From Nematostella vectensis (taxonomy: Eukaryota; Cnidaria; Anthozoa; Actiniaria; Edwardsiidae), in contig NC_064035.1 in NCBI RefSeq assembly GCF_932526225.1, positions 14,487,469 to 14,551,468 on the forward strand: a stretch of DNA of 64,000 nt, given 5' to 3'. Shown here in pieces: positions 1 to 21,639 of this stretch (positions within the stretch are counted from its first letter, which is position 1; every line of letters begins with the position of its first letter). The notes under the pieces were generated by a model. It was not told where the DNA came from. It saw only the letters and a list, made by a program, of their open reading frames with translations, and did not search any database. The translations under genes and the position numbers were made by a program.

Positions 1-392
1 CAAAGTACAAAAGTTTTCAGACAAAAAACCTTTCCCATTCAGTCAAGGATGTCGTCACGATCCACTCACGACACTAGATATGACAACTAGTTACCGCACA
101 ATATAAACAAGAAAGTAGTGCTCTCTGGTCTTGCTAACCACCTTACCACATCATGTTTAACTTCTTGTTTCTTTGTTGATAGTCCCTCCTTTTTCATCGA
201 AGTTCTTTGCGTTGGAAAAGGCATTATCACAGTGCCGGCCGCCATGTTGGAAATGACTCGGGAAAATTTGGCTGTATCCCGTCATGCAACGCGCCAATTC
301 ACGGCGCAGCCTAGAGTCGTGGTGTATCCTGGGTAATACACATTCTATTTCTCTATTTCCGTTTTTTTTTTCATTTTGTCAAACTAATTCCT

Positions 393-676
393 CAGGCCCG
401 TAGCCAGGATTTTGAGCGGGGTGGTTCGTTTTTCCATTTCAGAGGACCAAATTTCCGGTATACCCCTCTACTCGCCTTATAACATTAGGCAATCAGTCTT
501 GTATTTAAATTAATAGGATATTTATTATAAAAAGTTTTTTTTAAAGACATATTGATGTACACGGTATATTTCCAGCCAATTTTTATATGTTTTTGTTTGC
601 TCTGAGCGGGGTGGGTCTTCAAGCCGGGTCGGGGGGTTCGTCCGAACCACCCGAACCCCCCCTGGCTACGGGCCTG
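393..676. mobile_element. Non-autonomous DNA element with 5-bp target duplication
   Basis: The ends are inverted copies: the left end reads caggcccgtagccagg and the right end cctggctacgggcctg. The element is flanked by the direct repeat ttcct (388-392 and 677-681), which fits a 5-bp target-site duplication. It encodes no transposase, so it is a MITE-like element. A second, shorter member with matching ends lies at 50255-50374. Confidence 0.8.
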
Positions 677-992
677 TTCCTCCAGATTTTGTCCTGATTT
701 TCAGATGATTCAAAATCGAGACCTGTATACTTGATCCCCCAGTAACTCGAACTGTTAGTTGTTGGGACTCATAGTTGTCGGGACTCATAACAATATTCGT
801 ACAATCTGCAATGAAAAGAGCACCATTTTGAATAACCTAGAAAACCCTGGGGACGAGGTAGATAAAAATGACGACAATAATAATCGACTGGTACATACCG
901 AGTTGCTATAAGTTGTAAGTTGAAAGAATGCCGAGATGAACCTCCCCAGAACCCTCTGTGCGCCTGTCTTATCGCTCTTTCTTTGCGTACAC

Positions 993-1165
993 AGGGCCGT
1001 AGCAGGGAGTGGGGGCATGGGGGCACGTGCCCCCCTCCCCCCCCCATATTAAAAAAATATAAGGGAATGACCAGTAGGGGCGTGACCGTGCCCACAAATA
1101 TTTTCTTAGTGTTTCTGTATTGTGCCCCCCCCCCCCCCAATATTTTGTGGTCTGCAACGGCCCTC
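993..1165 (+). mobile_element. MITE family A, copy 1
   Basis: This is one of three copies of a 155-175 bp element (others at 14581-14735 and 37674-37836). Shared features are a start like agggccgtagcaggg, the internal stretch atgaccagtaggggcgtg, the stretch tttcttagtgtttctgtatt, and an ending complementary to the start (tctgcaacggccct). Internal poly-C tracts differ in length between copies. No coding capacity. Confidence 0.75.
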
Positions 1166-3064
1166 TGGAATATGATATCCTGCACGAAGAAATTAAAAAA
1201 AGAATTGCAAAATGCCTAACACCACTTGATAAAAAGTCTTGTATCTTTTTATAACATTCAGTATATTCAGTGAAGCTAGAATAAGCTAAGTTTTCATTGA
1301 GGTCCATATTGAATTAACACATCTTTACTACAAGTCAAACTTTGTTTCATCTTCTTCTAGACAAATCTAATCAAGGTGCATTCGTAATGTAAATAAAGTT
1401 CTCAAAAAGGCCACAGTGACGTTTTTCGTGCACAATTCAAATCCTCTTGCCGAAACCCTATGCCGTGTATACATTGAATCATTGGATTCCTAAGCGTCTC
1501 ATGGTTTATTTTTAATGATAACATTATCTGACATGATTTATTCATTATCAACGCTTATTTTCAATTCTGCTGCGGACAATGTTCTGTCTATCGAGTCCAC
1601 CCACACATTTACGCATATCTGTCCAGGAGCTCGTCACCTGGCCTACAGAACACTCGGTCACCCCACCAGACTCGACCTAAGGACTGATCTCTCCTTTTTT
1701 GGTGCTGCCTATCCCGTGCATTTCATTCCACTGGTCCATTTGCACATTTGAGGTGGTAAAGAAAAGTAATGATTGAGAGACCGCTTGTTCTGCCCACAGT
1801 GGGCTCACAGTGGGCCCACCGAGCTTTAGTCTCCAGGCGAACGCACGCTATCAGTAAACAGGAAAAAGGCTTCTTGGCTCTGCCCCAGATAACTCATCAT
1901 AAAAAATGGTAACAAATGGAACAAGGATGAACATACGTTATTATTGATCGATTGTTTGTTGATGTGAATTCTTTAATTATAAAATTGATGTCATTTTGTC
2001 TCACGATTGTAAAGTTAACCTTTGGGTCTTCAAGCTGAGTGCAAAATTGTTCCTCCACAGAGTTCTGCCTCGCGCCACAAGCAGGCACGCGTTCTTCAAA
2101 TACCATTTGCTTCTCGCACTCTTGAACGTCCTTGCACACGAATATCCCGCCGAGAATGCGAAAAAATTATTTTGCTTTTCGTAACATGAACTTTCACAGT
2201 GTGGAACGAGCCAAAAAAACTCGCGGAAATCTGCAAGGCTTTGCTGTGTGGCTGGGAACGAGGGAGACGAAGGAGCTTCATATTTTGGAGACAACCTGGT
2301 GGCCCTTTTCTGACCGTAAGCGAGCATTATTTTCCCTTGTCACGTTTGTTTCGAAAGACGTAAACAATCGATACGGATCAGTACATTTACATGCCCAAAC
2401 GTTGCAGACTAGGTATGATAGTAATATTGATCATTTCTAGGTTTCTAATTCATAAATACTACTATTGACTTATGGTACATTAAGCATTTTGTTTGGTGTC
2501 TTCGTATAATAACTGCATCCATAAGTGTTAAAGATGTGAAGGGTCTATAATCAAAATCTAGGTTGGGCGCCCGGTCCCCCCCATGATGCGCGGAATTCGT
2601 TTTCTCGACGATCAAGCGTTATCTTGAGGAATCTCTTCCTTGCTAATATTGAAATAAATTCATCTATTTGAGCAAGCCTATGAATCAGCTAGGGACGGAG
2701 GGGGTCGTCTATAAACTCAACATCTCCCTCCTGCTCATAGATCTACGGCAAGTGGCGGTTAGATTTGGTGACAAGGTGGAGTGATTGCCAATAGTGCCAG
2801 CCAAACAGTGAAATAGTTGAATCAACTGAGAAACCAAAAGATAATGCAATTATTTGGAAAAGCACTTACTTAACGATGTTGATTTAACCAACTACTTGAT
2901 TGGCAGGGCGAATTAGTCCGGCTCATGCTTTTTCCTCCATTTACTCTTGGCAAAGAACTTTTCGGTAGTAAAATAATTTTATTTTTTTCCAGTCCCCTGT
3001 TTCCTCCCACACGTCATGTGTAATAAACCCCAGTTCCCCCCCCCCCCCCCCAAAAAAAAAAGTA

Positions 3065-3066
<2 letters not shown>

Positions 3067-3153
<87 letters not shown>
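3067..3153. repeat. (AT)n microsatellite
   Basis: About 87 bp of uninterrupted AT dinucleotides, preceded by a poly-C and poly-A tract. The long Tyr-Ile frame through it on the minus strand is an artefact of the repeat. Confidence 0.95.
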
Positions 3154-3156
<3 letters not shown>

Positions 3157-6100
3157 AATACGCGTAATTAAGTAATACAAAAAATCAGGTTTGGGGTCTT
3201 GGGTTCTAGAGTCGAGGTCACGAATCGCCAAATAACCCGAAAGCACGAAGAATGAATGCTGATGAGACAGTGAGCCTAGCCTCGACACAACACTCTCATG
3301 ACTTTCATCAATGAACAACTAAAGGCCAAGGCATATGAACCCTCAGATGCGCATTAAATGTCATAACCAAAGATGTTGAAACACCAAACAAAAATTCTTT
3401 GATGATCTCTTAAGATTTAACAATACTTCTCTCGGCTCTATTTTCGTAAAACAAAACATGTTTTCGTAGAAAGAAGATCTTGGTAATAATCAGATCAGTG
3501 GCTTCATTCTTAGTCACCCCAGCTGGCTAATTGGCGGAGATGGGTTGTTATTGTACGCTTATATCACGGGCTATATTAGATCGTATTGGAAGTAGCAAAG
3601 TGTTTGGATAAACCCCTGGCTTTAGCTTGTAAGCTATCGTCACGTATAGTGTAGTAGATTGTCAATATAGTCTCGAGCAAAGGAAGAGACAAAATGCAGC
3701 ATTTGCCATATCTTCGGCCGGAATGTAACTGGTGATAATCTGATCTGGGTTTTCTGCACTTGGCTGAAGGACTCGCAGCCATTTGGCGCTACTGTCGTGT
3801 AACCTTGATTTAGGTGAGCTTTTTTTTAAAGGTCAATCGGCAGAGATAGAGCTGTACGAGTAAAGTACTTCACTTTTTCATCAAAGGCGTGGCCTAAGCG
3901 ACAATATCTAAAATATTAATCTTTATGTCTGTTATTTATAAAATGGAATAGTTTTTCTGCTTGCTTCTAAATTTGTCCATTCAAAAGGTACCCAACTCTA
4001 TTTACGTAACCCTAATTTAGCGGAGTCTAACTGGATCCGAGAAAGTTGTGATTGCTATTGGCTTCACGTTGGGCTGTTTGATGTCAGTGAATGAAAGACA
4101 CACAGTAAGACTCATCAGAGCCCCGTGCGGCCACACGCAGATATGAGCTACGGCCTGCACAGTGCTAAAACTTATCATAGAGAATGGATAGCTTTGTTAC
4201 CTCCCCGGCCCTCTAAGGAAGCAATCTACCCCTTGACGACAACAGGAAAACGGGTATAACAAATCTAAACTCGTCATTATAGACTGGTTCAGGATAACAA
4301 GCTAGTGGGAAGAGGGGGGGGGGGCAGAGCCCCCGGCCCAACCCCACCCAGAGCTACACCCAGTATTACGAAGGACATATGGAAGAAAATACCGTCTCCA
4401 TACAACTCCCCTACCTTTCCATTGTGATGGATAAATAAAAGCCCAAGAAATGGTTAGTCTTCTATGCAGCCGTCCTTAATGTCACATGCCATCATATCTG
4501 TCTTGTTTATTATATCACTCCCCGAACGATGGGCAGTTGGTTTTTTAATCCACTAAAGGATGCTTGCGTAGGAGACTTGCTACTGTAGGCGAGAGCTTCT
4601 TAACTTGTCGGGCATCTATCGAGGGGGGCACGAGACATGAAGGCTAATATGGTCCCCGTTCTGGTATGTGGAACAGAATCGCCCATGGAGCAGGAAAAAG
4701 AGGAAATTGTTTTCGCAGCAGATCGTTTGACGCTAATTTGTAATAGATCGGAATCACAGGCGGCTGTGATTTATGCCGAATACTTGTGGTCAAACGAGAA
4801 ATGTTTCCCAGAGTAATTTCATGCAATTAATCACAAATCCTGACGGTTTACACAAACGCCTATTTAAAAAACACACAGCATGGAAAGCCATCTTAGTGAA
4901 TTACGAGTATACCTGGCGTCCCTCTTGGAATATTCCTGGCAACCTGAGAGGCTGATTCGCTTGCTGTCCACACTCAACTCATACATACTCAAACATAGCT
5001 ACACCACCTGTTCTTAAACACTGTCAAGCGACTGCTTTTAAACAATTGATCAAGGCAATTTTTTCCTCGTTTTTTTTCTCTTTACCTTTTTTATATTCAA
5101 ATTCGAATTTCTTATTTCTAAATATCTGACATGCATGGGGCAAAGGCGGATCCGCCCCCCCCCCCCCCTCCGTTCGGTTTCTGCCTTTTGTCACTCTTTT
5201 CATACTTAGGGTATCACTTTGTATATGTTTGTTAGAGGAAGTGAGGGATCGTGCCTTTCCCAGTCGGGCCCATTATACAGCACTTCAACCGATCTTAAAA
5301 TATCTCGTTCTCTGACAAGAATACCGTCTGGACGCGAATGGGTGCTGCCCTGGGTGCTTAATCTATCCGGATTTGTAACGAACACCATGGGAACATAGCG
5401 CAAAGGTCTCGAGTACCGAACAGAACTCGTCAGTTATAGCTGGCACAAATAGCCACGCCACTCGTTGAAAGCTAAGTGCTGTAATTATAAATCAGCAGCA
5501 TATAGAAACATGCTCCCCTGAGCCTTAGAGTCATCAGACTATCAAACTGTTTGATTGCGGTGCGCAAATGCCTCTGTCATGTTTTGATAAGATAGATGTT
5601 TTATCTCCGCGTCAGCAGAAACCGTTTAATATTGAATTCGCATTCATTTCAACCTCGAGTAATTGTTTTAATTAAAAAACAGTCGCGCGGATTACCAATA
5701 CGGACGATTTCATTTCTGCTGTTTGTTCCCCAGTTCTGTTTTGCACGTTACGCGGAATGCTTTGAGTGGGGCGTGCATACCCGATTCATAGCCGTTAGCC
5801 CTCTTGCGTTCTATTTAGCTGTTGCCTATTTTTGTGTTGTTTAGAAAACCCGAGAGTGAGTATGTAAATTTAAAACGACGGCATATTGTGCCGACCATAA
5901 ATCACCAGATAACTACATAATGTAACAATTAGCTTAGCTTATGCGAGTTCCCATCACCCCAGGTGACCCAGAGGGTTGCTAAACGCCAAAAGTTACTATA
6001 CAAAAGTTAACTTCAGCTCGAGGCGAGAAGAAAATCGGCTCCTAAACACCGCGCCCCCGGACGCACATTGACCGCACACAGATTCTACCGCAAGCTCGTG

Positions 6101-6945
6101 CGGTCGCAATTACCAGGGCTCGTCTTAGCAGTGATGAATGTGCCCCTTCTATGCCACGCCCTATCGAGTAGCGGACAGCGTGGGGACAGGCCTGAATTAG
6201 TCTTTTTCTATTTTGCCACCCACTGAAGATACCATTAGTATTTGTCACGGAACATCACTTGTAATCTAGGGTCACCTCTACGCGAATTTGTTCCTCATAG
6301 CAGATAATTAGTTTTACGTAAACTTACTCGATAAGTGCGTGTAACCATGAAATAACTGGGCAGCTATAGGGGTAATAGGTCATCATATATATTATTGCAT
6401 TTCTAAGCCGTTATTGATGGCAAAAGCTGCAGACACAGTGGCGGATTACAGAGCTTTAGAGTTCAAGCGGTACCGGTGGGATATCTTGCTGGTGCGTTCA
6501 CACAAGAAGGTGTTCAGACCGGTGGATTCCTTCGCCTTGCGCGTGCACTCGACGGATGTTGAATGCGTTTGCGGTCACTCTAACACTCAATACATCAGTG
6601 TCGTGCAAACATCATGACATTAATTAAATCACTAATATTATACTAATAGCGCCTTTATCAGTCTGTATCTCAGGACCGGATTGATTTCACATCTATCAGT
6701 CGTTCAGCCGGGACACAACCACACACAAGAACAAGACTTGGTGCGATTCAATCTCTGGTATGCTTGGACCTTGACATCATTATATCGCAAATCAGAGCAA
6801 GGAATTTGGCTAAAGACGAAATTCAAGAAAATCCATGCCAAGAGTGTATATGGATAAGCACTGAAATCGGTGTTGAGAGAAAACCCATTGGGGATCCAGC
6901 AGTTTTATCCCAAATCCTGTTTACGCTATATGGACTTGTACTAGG

Positions 6946-15094
<8,149 letters not shown>

Positions 15095-16534
15095 ATTTGA
15101 GTCATGGATATCAAGTTTACCAAAGTACCAGTATCACTGAACGTCTGCTTTGTGTTTACATATCAACCAATGACGCTACAGCATTCGCGAGCGCGTGACC
15201 ATGACACAAGACATCACGTGATGACCAGGGGTACATCCTGGTTATACGCAGGGTTCCCTATCGGACAGACAAATGATAAATTGTCTTTTAATCCAATAAT
15301 AATTATTTATTAGAGTTTAACGAGAGACGTGCGTTGAGATAGAAAAAGTTTATGCAGTGCCGGTTGAGGCATCAGAGTTATAGAGTACTTAGACAAAAAG
15401 CTAGTCTGCTGTGCAGTCGTTCTGACCCCTGTTATGCAGTGCGCTGAGCTCAAGCCCCTTCCTTGACAGAGGTTAGAAGAACTGCGTAGGCAAAACTATC
15501 TATTTCAGATAGATCACTTATTTTTTGTCGTCTCCGACCATTTGGAAAAGCATGCTTTCGCTTTTCCGTGGTTCGCAACTCTTCTTGCTCATCAAAGGCA
15601 AGTTTTAGGCGCGTTCCCAGGATTTGCTGAGGGGGGACGGGGCATTCATAGGTATGATATGGGCAAATGGAATAAGGGTAGTATTCGAAGATCCCTCAAT
15701 ATGAAATGACCCACTTTTTGGCCGCCAAGGGGAGGTGCGCGCGCACCAACCAGAGTACGAGCCTCTGGTGTAAATATACTGTGATTTTTTTCATTACGAG
15801 CTTTCTTCCACCTTCTAATGTATATGAGATGGATATAAAACAATATTAAATTACAAGGATTTAAATTGAGACACCTGTGTTGACAGTGTCAGCTTTGAGT
15901 AAAATGTTTTTATCATAGCCGGCCGGCAAGATGCTTGCCAGAGGAGTATGCCTCGGGCATGGTAAGAGCATGATATCCCCATATTGGGCTAGATGTGAAA
16001 GGGACAATGATGAAAATTGTAGTCCCTTGCAAGTAATACTTGAAAAAAATATGTAAAATAAGAATACAGAATAAATAATATTAACCAATTTTGTTGTTTA
16101 GGGGTTTGTTGGTTTAACATTGGTTATTGATGTGCTTCTAAACCACCCAGAACATCTCAATTGTTTTTATTTTATTGGTAACACTTATTCACGCATTTTT
16201 CTACAAAGAATGGTAGGCCCGATAACCACCCGAATATATACATTACCGCATAAAATATTAGGGAACCTTGAATATCATTACAATATTTGCCTAGTTTGTT
16301 AATATAAATTATATTATTCAAGACTACTACGGACGCGTTTCCAGTCGACAATTGAGGCTGTTTCCACACATTTTGGGAATAATGGGGAAAACAAGACGAA
16401 TCACCCGTCTCAGTTTTTCTTGCCATTATCCCCATAGCCTCATTTCACTGTAATATGGCCACCACACCCATGCGAGCGTTTTAGCGCCACCAGACTGGAA
16501 ACGAGTCCGTAGAAAATATATCGCGGGAACGTGG
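15095..16534. other. Convergent intergenic spacer
   Basis: Lies between the stop codon of the NtA/TSP1/EGF gene and the stop of the SPOP-type gene, so the two transcripts converge here and both 3' untranslated regions must end in it. No coding exon recognised; the last four-residue exon of the left gene is the least certain of its exons, so its true 3' end may extend into this stretch. Confidence 0.6.
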
Positions 16535-19500
16535 CTATGATGTCTTTTGTCTCTTGCGTGGCGGGCCAATCATGGGTGTCTGTGTAGAGGCGAGGAACGC
16601 CTTGAAGACTTCTGCTATCAAGTGGGCGTGGTCGCACACGAGGGTTTTCCAGCCCGTAGAGTCCATTACGTCTGTTGCATGGCTATTGGATCAGGACGAA
16701 GTATTAATCAAGGACAGTATAATACAGGTGCCTCAATATATTAGTACTCGGTATAATAGCGGTCGATATAACCCGGTAAAGTATGTGGACAATCAGATTT
16801 CTAATATAACGAAGCAATTCCGCCCGTTGCCACATAATCACATCGAGGTTTCACTACTTCTAAATGTTTAATGGCTCCTGGTTGCCAGCCAAAGGGTTAA
16901 ACGGCTGCCCCGTTCCCAGGCGTTCTCGTGAAGGAGCCACAAAAACAAACACTACAAATTATGCCCTCAAAGAGGGAAAGTGCTCGCGCAATAAGATCTA
17001 ATTGAGCGTAGTAATAAATGCATAAAAGGAAGTTCCCATAATGTATTTCTGCTTTAGAAAGCTCCCATGATCCATTTCGATAAAAGAAATGCATGATGCA
17101 TTTCGGTCAAATAAAGTTCCTAGGCGCTCCCGTTTTCGAGATCTTAACGCGCCCGTGAGCATGGTGGGGTAAATGCGCAGAGAGTTCCGTGGCGCAGGCG
17201 GAGAGTGAGGTGCTTACCTGTTGACAAAGTCAAGCGCTTGTGATTTGAGCTGTGTCGCGTTATGCATGTCTGCGAGGATCAAGACGTCGCACACATTTTC
17301 GACCGTCAAGTTGGAGCAGAGCACGTCTTCGCACATCACTTTTAACCTCTCCAGGTCATACTGTGGCCAAAAAAGGGCAAGGCGTTAGAAAGTGACGCGT
17401 GCGGGACGTAAAAACAGCAGGCGCGTACCCTAGGTTTCAGAGGCTTTCGCACCGCCGAAAACCCGGGAGTACGAGGAGAGGGCGAACGAATGCCGACAAC
17501 AGACAGACTACGCAGGGTAGCACGCGCGCTCAGTTAGGTAAAAAATCAAGTGGTGAGCATACATCGCATGTTAAGTGGTCCTTTATTACGTCCACTTCAA
17601 GTGTTTTACTAATGAACAAGCCTACCTTGTCAGCTGCGGCGAGTAGGTCATCGGCCATGCCCTGGATCTGTGGCGTGTTACCCGTGTAAACGAACTTTAG
17701 CATTTCTTGGAACACGTCTGGGTCAATGTCGAGGATTTCCACGCGTCCTTTCCGGCTCTCTTCCATCTCATGCTCGAACATGGCGCTGAAGACGGGCGAT
17801 CGCGCGGCCAGGATGGCTTTATGAGCCTTGAACTCCCGCCCTCCCGCTATTAAAACCGTGTCGCTGAATGTTGCATTGTCGAGTAAATTTCCCATGTGAC
17901 TAGAGAGACGGCATTCGGGCACTTTTAGCGCTGCGGAGTGCGATGAGCCCGATACATTTACAGAGTCCCCTTCTACACTAACCTGCGAAAGAAAGGTGCA
18001 TTCATATTTTTGTTAGATGAGGTCCAGGGAGGCTTCCCCTTATAATGGCACCATGGCATCTAGACATCCAAGGAGGTTGTTTAAAACTACGAAAGTGTTG
18101 AAACCCAAGGGCTGCTTTACCGCCCTAAACCGCCCCAAAGTGGATTTCCTTATTGCAACAAGAGAATTACTACACAATTTGAAACCCTGGGAATTTCAGA
18201 GGTGTATAAACCTGGCTCTTCACACTGGGACTGTGAATCTCTCGCCTTCTCGATTAAGGAACCCATTCCAGTTTCTTTTCGCTCTTCATTAATTGAACTT
18301 GTACTGGAAAACTTAAAAGGACCACTGGGGACACTGGCCAATGAAACCATTCCAGTGATGACAGTGGCTACACACTGGAACACCTTTGTGGTTATAAGCT
18401 ATGTGAAGCAGTCCATATCTATAAACTTTGTGGTAGGTGCTATACAAAAACAGCAATGACGTTTACATAATAAAGCTGCATATACGCATTGACATAATTC
18501 TGAAACGCCTAGTTGTGTTGCTATGTTACTAACCTCACAGAATAATGTAAGAGTGTCGTTTGGTAATAAACCATTAGCTTCATCTAATAGAAAATCTCTT
18601 CTGATGAATTTCTTAAAGCCCCAGTCTTTGCCTTGCACAAATCTGTATGCTCTTTGACTCTCTGAAACAACGAGGCCGTCACAACATCAAGAATAGGAAG
18701 CTTGAGTCATACTTTTACTTAGGCTAAGTTCATATGCTGTGTTATCCATGCACCGTATTCATTGCAAATACTGTACATGCAAATTAATTGAGTTGATTGT
18801 TTCATCTTTATTTGCATGCATTGAATATGGCTAATGTATAATAAGACATTTGAACCTACAATCCCTGTCAAAACTGTTGACACTTTTTTCGCAAAATCGG
18901 TACCGCTTTTCGTGCGTTTGGGTGCATAAGATTAACGACTCGTTAAGCACATTCTTTTTTCCCCTGCCCCTCGAACCAATGTTGTTTACTAAGGCCTGGA
19001 ACTCAACCATCACATACTAACGATAGGTGCTCAACATTGGCATGGGGGGAAGGGGGGGCATTTATTTGTGTGTCACACAAATAATATGCCAGACATGGGA
19101 TTTTGTGAAGGTGTAGCCTAATCAGTGAATGGGTCAACTAGTTTTGGTGGCGGATTGTAGCCTTAATTGGACATTTATATCGGATATGGTTTGTTTGTCC
19201 TTTGTTAAGGTGTCATTTACTACAGTACCAGAAAGCATGGAACATTTCAGCAGGTGCTACCTTAAATTATTCTAATGTTGTCTCTCTGCTAAATCTTCAG
19301 TTCACTATTAAACAGGAGGTACACTCACCCATAGCTTTGGTCTCTTCTCTGTTAGCATTCAGTATAGAGAATTTAAACTTGGCTCTCACTTCACTCTTGT
19401 TACACAGTAATAGTAAAAGATATAGCGATAGATAGTCTTTGCTTTCTTCATCCAGACCTCTTGGATTCACTCTCAAACACCTGATTCCAAAAGTCATGGA

Positions 19501-20049
19501 ATATGCAAGTTAATGATTTAATTGGCCTTGAGTGTGTAGACTGCAAAAAATGTTGTTGCAATCACACAAAATGTTATTTGTTATTTCTTTTTACAAAAAG
19601 TATGTTGTTATTTAAAAAGCCCATTTACCAGCACATTGGCTGTATAATGTGGGTCATACAAACGCTTTTTGCTGCCAAGCACAAGCACCAAATGTTGAAC
19701 GGTGGGTGAATCTAAAAGTTGTTTTTTACTTCCCACTGCAAGTACTGTAACCAATTGCAGATGTTTGTTGGTCGATGGTTTGTGATTGAATTTATATTCT
19801 TTAGTTGAATTTAGAAACATCTACTCACAAAATGTGGCTGTTGGGTTGTAAACTATGTTCTATGTAACTACTACAAGGCACTTACCATTTCATTTTATCA
19901 TTAGCACCAGCTGAGAATGTCGAACTTTTTAGAGTCTCCCCCATCTCCTCTCTACAGAAACTAAAGTTGTTGATTGTCCACATGTATGAGAACTTGATGA
20001 CCTTGATCTGTGTGTAGCACCAGTTCTCAGCGACAGGAGTGGAGGACAT
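16535..20049 (-). CDS. SPOP: Speckle-type POZ protein (MATH/BTB CUL3 adaptor)
   Basis: Coding exons in transcript order: 20049-19886, 19480-19329, 18661-18534, 17982-17626, 17360-17218, 16682-16535. Every join is GT-AG and phase-consistent, giving 363 aa against about 374 for human SPOP. SPOP is a substrate adaptor of the CUL3 E3 ubiquitin ligase, mostly nuclear. The first three exons encode the MATH substrate-binding domain and keep family blocks such as [15 protein letters not shown] [18 protein letters not shown] and [18 protein letters not shown]; Tyr75, Tyr111, Trp119 and Phe121 match the known substrate-groove residues. Exon 4 is the BTB domain ([19 protein letters not shown]); exon 5 is the 3-box/BACK region. 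The C-terminus PPRKRQKTS matches the SPOP nuclear localisation signal. The start Met precedes SSTPVAENW, equivalent to the internal Met of the human N-terminus. A non-coding first exon upstream is likely: donor-like sites face this gene near 21654 and 21854, not resolved. Confidence 0.97.
18719..18862. mobile_element. MITE family B, copy 1
   Basis: About 145 bp in an intron of the SPOP-type gene. It shares blocks with 31083-31203: gattgtttcatc followed by ttatttgca, and an internal inverted pair around ccgtattcattg / cattgaatatgg. Its outer ends (taggctaagttca and tttgaacctac) are roughly complementary. Confidence 0.65.
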
Positions 20050-21639
20050 CCTTGCCGACTGCTGCGTGCAACTTGCTTCAGCCAGCTTTTTGCCCTTCAA
20101 CAATAAGGACAGGAGACATGAAAACATTCAACTTTCACTTTTAATTATGCTGGGTACCATCAAACACACTGTGTAATTATGTACAAGTTAAATTATTGTT
20201 TATATATAGATACATTTGTTTGAGTGTTTTTTTTTTAGGTTCACACCTTTAACACAACAGTATTCTTAGCAGATGTTGGTAAGAATATGCAGACAATATA
20301 AAAAAAGCGAGCTGCACTTAATGAAATCTAGTTGTGGATGGATGGTGACTGGAATGCTAGTATATAAACAGGACCATATAAAGTGTCTAGCTAAGACAGG
20401 TGTCTAGCTAAGATAAGGGAAGCAGTAATCATTACACTGCTATGTCTTTCCACCATGTTTTAAAATCCATCTTAATCAATGCTCATAATACTATCGGCAT
20501 TGTGAATTTGAATTAAAGCAAAACTTTGTGTGGATCAGCGTTTTTTTTGGGAGGGAATGAGGGAATCAGCGGATTCGATGACCGTATTCACCCCTGCCCT
20601 CTTGAAACCTGCTTGTGCAGTATCACTCTCTGTACAATCCATTTACTTAATTTCAGGGAAGGCCAATTGTTGACACCTGATTCTGAATTGATAGAGCATT
20701 CATGCCTGCATAACAGTGCACCTTAGGATATCTAAATTACAATAAAAGGTTATACTGTAGACTACTTCATGGGTTGAAAATTAATGACCTGCCTAATATG
20801 GACAGCATGTGTTAACTAAAGGACCTGTGACCAACACCTGTTGGTCTCTCTGAGCATAGACATTGTGTATAAAGTGATTTAATACGCCTTAAACAAATTG
20901 CCTGCTAAATCTATCAGTCAGTTGTACTTACAGGTTTTTGACATTTCATCAGGATATAACCGGATAAGACTTGAAAAAACCCTTATTTATCTAAATATCA
21001 TGCTATATCTTAAGTAGAATGATGGTTTAGCTTGGAGTCCCTAGGAGCTAGTTTATTCTATGTTTGTCATTTACAAAATTTGATTAATGGCCGCACAATC
21101 ATTTTCCGCGCATAGCACATTAACCATTTACACCATGTTTGAAAAAGCAACCCCTCTTTCGCTTGCATTGTCGTCTTCCATTCAGTATACGGCCTAGCGA
21201 AAAACGTCTTAAAAGCCTAGTTAATCTCCTAAAACGTTAAGCATTGTCATGCAGGCGAATATAAAAACGACAGCAAATCGTCCGCCAATAATCGACTTTA
21301 CAACTCCGACCGAAGCACGTTAAATCAATGAGGCCGTGGGTCACATTTGTGATGGCCATAGAGGCTCTGTTTCTTGTGAGCACCAAATCACTCACACAGC
21401 CAGTATACCTTCTAGCCTATAACTAATCTAAATTGCAATTATATTCAGCTGGACAAATATATTTATTGTGATAAACCTTTTCAGCAATGAGTGAAGTCTG
21501 GATGGGATTGAGGACGTAAAACGTGGATTGAGCGCGACAGAACAATAACCCCACGAAATTCCAATAACATCATCGTATCGCCTGCACACACACCGTACAA
21601 CGGGCGACTTTAGCAAACGTCCAAAACTCGACAAAGAAA

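Larger units (their letters stand above)
1..6945. other. Gene-poor left flank with dispersed repeats
   Basis: No exon with convincing conserved coding sequence is visible on either strand. Open frames here are short, have no recognisable motifs, and several run through mononucleotide or AT dinucleotide tracts. Apart from the separately listed fold-back elements and the AT microsatellite, the region holds poly-C/poly-G stretches (for example around 3040, 4313 and 5154). The end of this stretch may contain the promoter and 5' untranslated region of the NtA/TSP1/EGF gene that starts at 6946, but I see no decisive promoter signal. Confidence 0.6.

Noticed and set aside
769-1307. Overlapping frames of 77-138 codons on both strands
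   Set aside because: They run through MITE family A copy 1 with poly-C/poly-G tracts giving Gly or Pro runs; not conserved coding.
2941-3318. Minus-strand frame of 125 codons with Tyr-Ile repeats
   Set aside because: It is the AT microsatellite read through; no other motif.
17399-17689. Plus-strand 96-codon frame over the SPOP BTB exon and intron
   Set aside because: It overlaps the strongly conserved minus-strand BTB exon and has no domain of its own.
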